Positions 1 to 4,946 of a stretch of 6,584 nt of DNA are shown one piece after another. Each line of letters begins with the position of its first letter. The first letter of the stretch is position 1. A model generated the notes under the pieces. The model saw only the letters and a list, made by a program, of their open reading frames with translations. It had not been told where the DNA came from and did not search any database. The translations under genes and the position numbers were made by a program. Origin of the DNA: Bacteroidota bacterium (GTDB lineage Bacteria > Bacteroidota > Bacteroidia > Chitinophagales > Chitinophagaceae). The DNA is taken from contig JAJXYG010000354.1 of the NCBI GenBank assembly GCA_021780705.1, positions 1 through 6,584 of the forward strand, in the 5' to 3' direction.

Positions 1-1130
1 TTATTCTTTCCCTTTACATAATAATATTCAGGCTTGGTATTGGCCTGGGCAGTAAAATCCTGACCGTACAGGATGGGCCAGTCCCCGTACTGCGAACGGC
101 TGAGGTACCCTACCAGGCTCACCGGGTTGTCCACGTTGAACATATCAATAGCAGGATCTGCCAGCGACCGGATCATGGTCGTATAATAAGAAGAAAACCC
201 AAGCAGCACGAAGGCAAAACTCCACATCGCCAGTTTGAGAAAATGCCAGTTCTTGCGGCTGGCCAGGCGGATCAGCAGGAAGATGATCACTGCCAGCATG
301 ACGAAGAAGAAGGCAAAGCCGGTGAAAAATGGCATCCCGAGTTCATTCTTGAAAAAGATGTCGAAGTCGCCGGCGTACTTGATGCTCCACTGGATCATGG
401 GCACCTGGACGGTTCCGGTGACCAGGCAGGCGATGACAAAGGCCCAGAAGGTTCTCCATTTGGTTACTTCATATCTCTTGTAATAGTAGACCATCACAAT
501 GGCCGGTATGGTAAGGATGGGCAGGAGGTGCACCCCCACTGCCAGACCAATCATATAAAAAATTAGGATCAACCACCGGTCTGCCTTTGTAAATCTGCCT
601 TTGACACCCTGGAGCTGTTCTTCCGTGACGCTCTGCTCCCACTTGAGTACCATCCAAAAAACGATGGCGGTGAAAAAGGAGGAACTGGCATATACTTCTG
701 ACTCCACTGCACTATACCAGAAGGAGTCACTGAAGGTATAGGCCAGGGCGCCTACCACCCCGGCTGCCATGATGGTAAATATCTGGGTATTGGTGAGCGG
801 CACCTTGAGGTCCTTTTGTATGATCCTGCGGGCAAAATAGGTGATGGTCCAAAACAAAAACAGGATCGTGAAACCACTCATCAGTGCACTCATGGTATTG
901 AGCCCGAGAATGGCATGATTTGGATTGGAAAAGGGAATCATAAACAACCGGCCTATCATGATAAACAGGGGGGCTCCCGGCGGGTGCGGAATCTGAAGTT
1001 TATAGGCGCTGGATGCAAATTCACCGCAGTCCCAGAAGCTACCCGTAGCTTCTATGGTAGAAAGATACACGGAACTGGCAATGGCAAAAATGGCCCATCC
1101 GGTAATGTTATTGATTCTCTTGAAATTCAT
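1..1130 (-). CDS. DUF2723 family multi-pass membrane protein, probable GT-C-type glycosyltransferase (partial, C-terminus outside window)
   Basis: Reading the minus strand from the ATG at 1130 gives 376 uninterrupted residues to the window edge, so the gene is intact here but its 3' end is missing. The N-terminal part has a hydrophobic helix (about residues 11-24), then WDCGEF (33-38) and PHPPGAPLF (48-56) in the first external loop. Further hydrophobic segments lie at about 74-98, 117-132, 150-163, 186-217, 227-245, 268-288 and 300-318. ESEVYASS (143-150) and a conserved soluble stretch with NPVSLVGYLSRSQYGDW (335-351) follow. These are signatures I associate with DUF2723, a family very common in Bacteroidota whose members run to roughly 1000 residues. 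The human relative TMEM260 is a protein O-mannosyltransferase, so a role in transferring sugar from a lipid carrier to protein or another envelope acceptor is inferred by family. The acidic residues in WDCGEF are candidates for the catalytic site. Donor and acceptor are unknown. It is divergent from the EamA gene and has its own promoter-like element. Confidence 0.88.
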   Translation of the reverse strand, partial: MNFKRINNITGWAIFAIASSVYLSTIEATGSFWDCGEFASSAYKLQIPHPPGAPLFIMIGRLFMIPFSNPNHAILGLNTMSALMSGFTILFLFWTITYFARRIIQKDLKVPLTNTQIFTIMAAGVVGALAYTFSDSFWYSAVESEVYASSSFFTAIVFWMVLKWEQSVTEEQLQGVKGRFTKADRWLILIFYMIGLAVGVHLLPILTIPAIVMVYYYKRYEVTKWRTFWAFVIACLVTGTVQVPMIQWSIKYAGDFDIFFKNELGMPFFTGFAFFFVMLAVIIFLLIRLASRKNWHFLKLAMWSFAFVLLGFSSYYTTMIRSLADPAIDMFNVDNPVSLVGYLSRSQYGDWPILYGQDFTAQANTKPEYYYVKGKN

Positions 1131-1151
1131 GATGGTATTTTATAACAGGGG

Positions 1152-1159
1152 CAAATATA
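1152..1159 (-). promoter_or_regulatory. Bacteroidota-type -7 element for the DUF2723 gene
   Basis: On the minus strand this reads TATATTTG, an exact match to the TAnnTTTG -7 consensus of Bacteroidota primary-sigma promoters. It lies 21 bases upstream of the ATG at 1130, which predicts a short leader of roughly 15 bases, common in this phylum. I could not find a well-spaced TTG/TTTG -33 element: the nearest TTGC on the minus strand is about 32 bases upstream. The leader has no Shine-Dalgarno sequence. Confidence 0.5.
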
Positions 1160-1277
1160 AAAATATGGTTGGTAGATTTTTAGGAAGGTCTGCAATTTTA
1201 CCCAAAGGATTGTTAAATATTAAGAGAATCTGATAGGGGAAATTCCTTACGGTGCCGTGAATAATATTCAGGTACCC

Positions 1278-1295
1278 TCCGGGAGTATCCGGGAG
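1278..1295. repeat. Short direct repeat TCCGGGAG x2 with 10-base period
   Basis: TCCGGGAG occurs at 1278-1285 and again at 1288-1295, exactly one DNA helical turn apart, in the spacer between the divergent DUF2723 and EamA genes and 66-83 bases before the EamA ATG. The first copy sits in the odd palindrome CTCC-G-GGAG (1277-1285), and the two copies could also pair as an imperfect hairpin. It is GC-rich in an otherwise AT-rich spacer. It could be an operator half-site pair or simply chance. I recognise no regulator for it, and I found no TAnnTTTG match for EamA in this spacer. Confidence 0.3.
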
Positions 1296-1360
1296 CCAGA
1301 TCCATCGGCCCTCATAAAGAAAATAATAACGGGGTCAGGTTTCCTGCCTAAATTAGCCGG

Positions 1361-2254
1361 ATGAAGAAAGCCTTCCTTGACCTCCATCTGGCCATCCTTC
1401 TGGCAGGATTCACTGCCATCCTGGGCAAACTGATCCAGCTTAATGAAGGGATACTGGTCTGGTACCGGATGATGCTGAGCGCCGTCACCCTCGGGGTGAT
1501 TCTTTATTTTTCCGGGGAACTGATCTATCCAGGATTCAAAAACATGGTAAAGATCTTTGCGGTGGGAGGGGTCCTTGCCATGCATTGGGTATCATTTTAC
1601 GGGAGTATCAAATATTCCAATGTTTCGGTATCGGTCACCTGCCTGTCCGCTATCGGATTTTTTACTTCCCTGTTTGAACCGCTGATTATGGGACGCAGGC
1701 TGGACTATAAGGAGGTGCTGCTTGGATCACTTTCCATTCTCGGGGTGTACCTGATCTTCAATTTTTACCCCCAATATAAGACCGGGATTGCCTTTGGGAT
1801 TACTTCTGCCCTCCTGGCCAGTTTCTTTCCCATTTTCAATAAGAATTTGCTGGATCGTTATTCGGCCAAGACCCTGACTTTTTATGAGATGGCAGGAGGG
1901 GTAGTGACCCTCACCCTGCTGGTGCCCCTGTACTTGAGATTTTTCCCGGCCGCCTATTATTTACCGACTTTTTCGGACTGGATGTGGCTGCTGATCCTGG
2001 CCTGGGTCTGCACGGTCTTTGCCTTCATCCTCAGTTTGAATTCACTGATCCATATTTCGGCATTCACCGTAAATCTGTCTTATAACCTGGAACCGATCTA
2101 TTCTCTCATCCTGGCCTTCCTGATCTTTAAGGAGCAAAAGTTTCTGGGACCGGGTTTTTACCTGGGCCTTGGACTAATTCTGCTGGCCATTACCCTTCAG
2201 ATGAGGCGGGTTTGGGTGCAGCGGAATTCCCAAAAGAATTTACCTCCCGTCTGA
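1361..2254 (+). CDS. EamA/DMT-superfamily transporter (10-TM permease)
   Basis: The product is 297 residues, the usual length for EamA-domain drug/metabolite transporters. About ten hydrophobic helices are visible, near residues 5-26, 31-51, 62-80, 87-109, 118-135, 141-159, 171-191, 206-228, 232-254 and 263-281, giving the two five-helix EamA repeats. NEGILVWYR near the start of helix 2 and NLEPIYSLILAFLIFKEQ (242-259) in helix 9 are typical: the latter matches the EP-h-h-a-h-h-h-EQ pattern of the second EamA repeat. The tail is basic (MRRVWVQR, 281-288), as expected for a cytoplasmic end. An in-frame TAA at 1349-1351 sits 9 bases upstream, so 1361 is the only reasonable ATG; the leader has no Shine-Dalgarno motif. 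The protein would export or exchange a small metabolite across the inner membrane. The substrate cannot be told from sequence, because EamA members carry amino acids, nucleosides and other compounds. Its last 15 bases overlap the convergent osmC gene. Confidence 0.9.
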   Translation: MKKAFLDLHLAILLAGFTAILGKLIQLNEGILVWYRMMLSAVTLGVILYFSGELIYPGFKNMVKIFAVGGVLAMHWVSFYGSIKYSNVSVSVTCLSAIGFFTSLFEPLIMGRRLDYKEVLLGSLSILGVYLIFNFYPQYKTGIAFGITSALLASFFPIFNKNLLDRYSAKTLTFYEMAGGVVTLTLLVPLYLRFFPAAYYLPTFSDWMWLLILAWVCTVFAFILSLNSLIHISAFTVNLSYNLEPIYSLILAFLIFKEQKFLGPGFYLGLGLILLAITLQMRRVWVQRNSQKNLPPV

Positions 2255-2674
2255 AGGTCCCTCGTATTGGATCTGGTAGGACAGGTCGGAAAAGGCACGG
2301 AACATTTCACTGACCCCGCAATACTTTTCCTGGGAGAGGCTTACCGCCCGTTCTACTCTGGCCTGGTCTTTTTCATCCACCTGGATATGATAGGTGAGTG
2401 CCACCTTGTCGTAGATTTTCGGATCGGTATCAGTGACATGTGCCTGTACATGAATGCGAAACTGTGAAAATGTCACTTTCATCTTATTCAGTATCGATAC
2501 CACATCCAGACCTGTACAGCCGGCCAAAGAGACCAGCATAAGAATTTTGGGGCTGGAGCCGAGGTTCTGACCTCCGTGCTCCTGGTCCAGGTCTATGGTG
2601 ACCTGATGACCCCGTATGGCGGTGGAAAAACTCATCCCGCCCTGGTATACAGATTCTATATGATTGACGCCCAT
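2240..2674 (-). CDS. OsmC-family protein (YhfA-like), putative thiol peroxidase
   Basis: A 144-residue protein with both OsmC-fold cysteines: C53 in AGCTGLDVVSIL (51-62) and C119 in SQEKYCGVSEMF (114-125). In Ohr/OsmC enzymes this pair forms the peroxidatic/resolving couple that reduces organic hydroperoxides. The pattern 'GCxxxDVVSIL ... RAVxLSxEKYCxV' resembles E. coli YhfA, a subgroup whose physiological substrate is not well defined, more than classical OsmC or Ohr. The N-terminus GHQVTIDLDQEHGGQNLGSSPKILML (22-47) fits the usual strand plus SPME-like helix start, so the full domain is present. The start at 2674 follows a TTTTATAT leader without Shine-Dalgarno. It lies 29 bases downstream of the thioredoxin gene on the same strand, suggesting co-transcription, and its stop lies inside the end of the convergent EamA gene. 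A cytoplasmic role in peroxide or thiol homeostasis is inferred from family. Confidence 0.9.
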   Translation of the reverse strand: MGVNHIESVYQGGMSFSTAIRGHQVTIDLDQEHGGQNLGSSPKILMLVSLAGCTGLDVVSILNKMKVTFSQFRIHVQAHVTDTDPKIYDKVALTYHIQVDEKDQARVERAVSLSQEKYCGVSEMFRAFSDLSYQIQYEGPSDGR

Positions 2675-2703
2675 ATATAAAATTTAAGTAATGATTGGGA
2701 AGG

Positions 2704-3000
2704 TCAAAGTTTGGGTTTGACCATGGCGGAGAGCTGCTTTTCGCTCATGGCGCCTGACTGGCGCCAGAGAATCCTGCCCTTCTTGAACAAAATCAGGGTA
2801 GGAACCCCCTGTATCTGATACTGCCCTGCCGTGGCCTGGTTTTTATCTACATCCACCTTGATGACCCTGACTGCATCCTTGTTTTGTTGCGCAAATTTCT
2901 TCAGTTCAGGGGCCATTACCTTACAGGGACCGCACCATTCGGCATGAAAATCCACCAGTACTGGTGTATCCCCATTGATGAGTTGGTTAAACGTTTCCAT
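2704..3000 (-). CDS. Thioredoxin (small, cytoplasmic, WCGPC)
   Basis: From the ATG at 3000 the product is 98 residues, near the size of classical thioredoxin. It has the redox centre WCGPCK (residues 22-27, catalytic C23 and C26), the buried Asp in LVDFHAEW (D17), and the cis-proline motif GVPT (P67). LFKKGRILWRQSGAMSEKQL forms the expected last strands and helix. The frame remains open upstream to an ATG at 3078, but the extra 26 residues have no thioredoxin similarity and no signal peptide. The ATG at 3000 is preceded by an A-rich leader (CTTAAAAAAAGA) typical of Bacteroidota starts, so I chose it. The protein would reduce disulfides in cytoplasmic partners using electrons from thioredoxin reductase, which is not in the window. 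Position just upstream of the OsmC-family gene suggests a shared transcript. It is probably one of several trx paralogues, so I give no gene symbol. It is divergent from rpmB, with no clear TAnnTTTG promoter found on its side. Confidence 0.9.
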   Translation of the reverse strand: METFNQLINGDTPVLVDFHAEWCGPCKVMAPELKKFAQQNKDAVRVIKVDVDKNQATAGQYQIQGVPTLILFKKGRILWRQSGAMSEKQLSAMVKPKL

Positions 3001-3100
3001 TCTTTTTTTAAGCAATCCTGCATAAAGTGTGCCCGGCCCTTTGAGGGCAGAAAATGGCGCATAATGGCAGAATTTCAAAATTTCAAAAAATCTGGGAATA

Positions 3101-3133
3101 TTGTTTTTCAGGTAATAATTTTTATTACCTTTG
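3101..3133 (+). promoter_or_regulatory. Bacteroidota-type promoter for the rpmB cluster
   Basis: TACCTTTG at 3126-3133 is an exact match to the TAnnTTTG -7 consensus. A TTG at 3101-3103 lies 22 bases upstream, acceptable spacing for the -33 element of Bacteroidota primary-sigma promoters. The predicted transcription start near 3140 gives a leader of about 16 bases, rich in A (AGAAAAAAAAG), ending at the rpmB ATG at 3156. It would drive rpmB, rpmG and the DUF4295 gene up to the terminator near 3861. Confidence 0.75.
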
Positions 3134-3155
3134 CCGTCAGAAAAAAAAGTTCATT

Positions 3156-3392
3156 ATGGCCAGAGTTTGTCAGGTTACCGGCAAGAGACCGATATCAGGA
3201 AACAGTGTTTCCCATTCTAACATCAAGACCCGCAGAAGATTTTTGCCCAATCTGCAGAAGAAACGTTATTACCTTGCCGAAGAGGGAAAATGGATAACCC
3301 TGAAGCTTTCTTCAGAGGCGATCCGGACCATTAACAAGAACGGCCTTTATAACGTAGTGAAGGAAATGAGAGCAAACGGAGTCAAGATCTAA
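3156..3392 (+). CDS. rpmB: Large-subunit ribosomal protein bL28
   Basis: The 78-residue product begins [21 protein letters not shown] and contains [15 protein letters not shown] (26-40), [16 protein letters not shown] (49-64) and the C-terminal EMRANGVKI. This follows E. coli bL28 almost along its whole length (same 78-residue size). It binds 23S rRNA in the 50S subunit. Only one cysteine (C5) is present, so this is the non-zinc form. An open frame continues upstream to 3054, but those 34 residues do not belong to bL28 and would include the promoter, so 3156 is the start. The leader is A-rich with no Shine-Dalgarno motif, normal in Bacteroidota, where the 16S tail is sequestered. It is the first gene of a cluster: rpmG begins 25 bases after its stop. 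Confidence 0.97.
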   Translation: MARVCQVTGKRPISGNSVSHSNIKTRRRFLPNLQKKRYYLAEEGKWITLKLSSEAIRTINKNGLYNVVKEMRANGVKI

Positions 3393-3417
3393 TCCACATT
3401 ATTAATACATATTTGTC

Positions 3418-3600
3418 ATGGCAAAAAAAGGAAACAGGGTGCAGGTAATTCTGGAGTGTACGGAGCACAAAAATTCAGGTCTTCCCGGAACCAGCCGGTA
3501 TATTACCAAGAAGAACAAGAAAAATACCCCCGAAAGACTGGAACTCAAGAAGTTCAATCCGATCCTGAAGAAAGTAACCGTTCATAAAGAAATTAAATAA
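3418..3600 (+). CDS. rpmG: Large-subunit ribosomal protein bL33 (cysteine-poor form)
   Basis: The 60-residue product starts [21 protein letters not shown] and contains the family hallmark [22 protein letters not shown] (27-48), then [11 protein letters not shown]. Zinc-binding bL33 proteins carry two CxxC pairs. Here only C14 remains: the partners are H17, N47 and L50, so this is the C-minus type that folds without zinc. It is slightly longer than the 50-55 residues of many bL33 proteins because of an insertion (about 18-26, KNSGLPGTS) in the first loop, which I believe is normal in Bacteroidota. It lies 25 bases after rpmB and 65 bases before the DUF4295 gene, all on one likely transcript. 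The leader before its ATG is AT-rich without Shine-Dalgarno. Confidence 0.97.
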   Translation: MAKKGNRVQVILECTEHKNSGLPGTSRYITKKNKKNTPERLELKKFNPILKKVTVHKEIK

Positions 3601-3665
3601 GCCGGAGAGGACGGTGGGCATAGCCCGATCAACTTCATCGCAACAACCTAAAATCATTCATTCAA

Positions 3666-3836
3666 ATGGCAAAGGCAGCTAAAACCGCTATTAAGACCAA
3701 GGATCAGAAGGCGGCTACAGAAGCAAAAAACTGGACCAAGGTGGTCAGGACAATTCGCAATCCCAAAACCGGTTCCTATTCTTTTAAGGAAAGTATTGTA
3801 CACAAGGATAAGATTAAGGATTTTCTGGCCAGCTGA
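3666..3836 (+). CDS. DUF4295 small basic protein, probable ribosomal protein bL38
   Basis: A 56-residue, lysine-rich frame starts at the ATG at 3666 and ends at the TGA at 3834-3836; it is short enough to be missed by many length cut-offs. The N-terminal 20 residues are Ala/Lys-rich (MAKAAKTAIKTKDQKAATEA). The core is VVRTIRNPKTGSYSFKESIV (26-45), followed by HKDKIKDFLAS. The 'K-PKTGsY-F-E-i ... ---v--FL' pattern is what I recall for DUF4295, a family essentially confined to Bacteroidota and placed right after rpmG. I recall that the Flavobacterium johnsoniae 70S cryo-EM structure reported an additional large-subunit protein, bL38, and I believe this family is that protein; the name is therefore given from memory. 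Gene position between rpmG and the operon terminator, high basic content and small size all support a ribosomal role. No Shine-Dalgarno is present; the leader ends CATTCATTCAA. Confidence 0.85.
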   Translation: MAKAAKTAIKTKDQKAATEAKNWTKVVRTIRNPKTGSYSFKESIVHKDKIKDFLAS

Positions 3837-3860
3837 TTTCCTAAATTACCTTATTTTAGA

Positions 3861-3902
3861 AAGGCTATCCTGCGACTGGTGCGGATAGCTTTCTTTATTT
3901 TT
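3861..3902 (+). terminator. Intrinsic terminator of the rpmB-rpmG-bL38 cluster
   Basis: AAGGCTATCC (3861-3870) pairs with GGATAGCTTT (3883-3892), including one G-T pair. It is extended after a single bulged T by GC/GC (3872-3873 with 3881-3882), leaving the 7-base loop GACTGGT. The descending arm runs into the T-rich tract TTTCTTTATTTTT. It lies 24 bases after the DUF4295 stop and 21 bases before the ftsY ATG, so it separates or attenuates transcription between the ribosomal genes and ftsY. Confidence 0.8.
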
Positions 3903-3903
3903 G
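3896..3903 (+). promoter_or_regulatory. Possible -7 element for ftsY inside the terminator T-tract
   Basis: TATTTTTG matches TAnnTTTG exactly and ends 20 bases before the ftsY ATG, the same spacing seen for the rpmB and DUF2723 promoters in this window. It lies within the T-run of the preceding terminator. I find no TTG -33 element at the expected distance (about 3870-3877 is GC-rich stem sequence), so it may be weak or fortuitous, because T-rich terminator tails easily match this consensus. Confidence 0.4.
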
Positions 3904-3923
3904 ACCCATAGCTATTATATTTC

Positions 3924-4901
3924 ATGGGATTCTTTGACAAAATTTTTGGAAAAAAGGAGCAAAAGGAAAGCCTTGACCAGGGACTTCAAAAAACCAAGGA
4001 GGGCTTCCTGGAAAAGTTGACTAAGGTTATCGCGGGCAAGAGCACCGTGGATGAGGAAGTACTGGATGACCTCGAAAATGCTCTGGTCAGTGCCGACGTC
4101 GGGGTAGATACCACCGTAAAGCTCATCGACCGGATTGAAAAGCGGGTCGCCAGGGACAAATACCTCCGTACCTCGGAGCTGAACCAGATCCTCAAGGAAG
4201 AGATTGAATCGGTCCTGGTAGGGGCCCCCGAGGATACCTCCTATCTCAATTATGAACTTCCCCAGGGACACAAGCCTCATGTGATACTGGTAGTAGGAGT
4301 CAATGGGGCTGGGAAAACCACCACCATTGGAAAACTGGCCCATAATTTCACCCTTTCAGGCAAAAAGGTCCTGCTGGGTGCGGCCGACACTTTCCGGGCT
4401 GCCGCGGTGGAGCAACTCGATATTTGGAGCCAGCGCGCCGGGGTACCCATAGTGAAGCACGCCATGGGGGCAGATCCAAGTGCGGTAGCCTTTGATACCG
4501 TGCAAAGTGCCCTAGCCAAGAATATGGACGTGGTCCTGATCGATACCGCAGGGCGCCTGCACAATAAAATCCACCTGATGGATGAGCTCAGCAAAATCAA
4601 ACGTTCGGTCAATAAGGCCTTTCCGGGTGCCCCCCATGAGGTACTCCTGGTACTGGACGGCAGTACCGGGCAAAATGCCCTGGAACAGGCCCGTCATTTT
4701 ACTGCGGCTACCGAAGTAACGGCTATGGCCATTACCAAGTTGGACGGGACCGCAAAAGGAGGGGTTGTGCTGGCTATAGCCGATCAGTTCAAGATCCCTG
4801 TGAAATTCATCGGGGTTGGAGAGAAGGCCACGGACCTGTTGGTATTTGACAAAAAAGCATTTGTGGGCAGCCTCTTTGAAGGGGTCGGCAGTCAGGGGTA
4901 A
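3924..4901 (+). CDS. ftsY: Signal recognition particle receptor FtsY
   Basis: The 325-residue product has the SRP-GTPase NG architecture. A short N-terminus MGFFDKIFGKK precedes the helical N domain (about 14-100, with STVDEEVLDDLENALVSADVGV at 40-61). The G domain carries G1 GVNGAGKTTT (125-134), G2 DTFRAAAVEQL (155-165), G3 DTAGR (207-211), G4 TKLD (271-274) and the closing loop GVGEKATDL (297-305). The ending FDKKAFVGSLF (308-318) is typical of FtsY, and the DTFRAAA sequence separates it from Ffh. Ffh would also have an M domain, absent here. It binds Ffh in a reciprocal GTP-dependent complex and delivers nascent membrane proteins to SecYEG. The long acidic A domain of E. coli FtsY is absent; the amphipathic MGFFDKIFGKK segment probably provides membrane contact. 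It follows the ribosomal cluster terminator and precedes rimO by 45 bases, so ftsY and rimO are likely co-transcribed. Confidence 0.98.
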   Translation: MGFFDKIFGKKEQKESLDQGLQKTKEGFLEKLTKVIAGKSTVDEEVLDDLENALVSADVGVDTTVKLIDRIEKRVARDKYLRTSELNQILKEEIESVLVGAPEDTSYLNYELPQGHKPHVILVVGVNGAGKTTTIGKLAHNFTLSGKKVLLGAADTFRAAAVEQLDIWSQRAGVPIVKHAMGADPSAVAFDTVQSALAKNMDVVLIDTAGRLHNKIHLMDELSKIKRSVNKAFPGAPHEVLLVLDGSTGQNALEQARHFTAATEVTAMAITKLDGTAKGGVVLAIADQFKIPVKFIGVGEKATDLLVFDKKAFVGSLFEGVGSQG

Positions 4902-4946
4902 CGGCTTCCGCCAGTAACGCCAAAATCGAGTTTAGTATCACCAATT

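Noticed and set aside
235..566. Plus-strand open frames of 82 and 107 codons opposite the DUF2723 gene
   Set aside because: Their translations show no recognisable fold and are shadows of a well-conserved minus-strand membrane protein.
2225..2240. AATTC/GAATT hairpin near the end of the EamA gene as a terminator
   Set aside because: A five-pair AT-rich stem inside coding sequence with no following T-run; too weak.
3036..3048. Hairpin GCCCT-TTG-AGGGC upstream of the thioredoxin
   Set aside because: Only five base pairs, no T-tract and no conserved partner element; likely chance.
3001..3078. 26-residue N-terminal extension of the thioredoxin (ATG at 3078)
   Set aside because: The added residues match neither thioredoxin nor a signal peptide, and the ATG at 3000 has the A-rich leader typical of the phylum.
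3072..3090. Tandem ATTTCAAA copies in the trx/rpmB divergent spacer
   Set aside because: AT-rich low-complexity sequence of two copies only; not a CRISPR or operator pattern I can support.
3054..3155. 34-residue N-terminal extension of bL28
   Set aside because: The extension runs through the TTG/TACCTTTG promoter, and bL28 proteins start at [10 protein letters not shown].
3915..4343. 142-codon minus-strand open frame antisense to ftsY
   Set aside because: It overlaps the conserved N and G domains of FtsY and encodes nothing recognisable.
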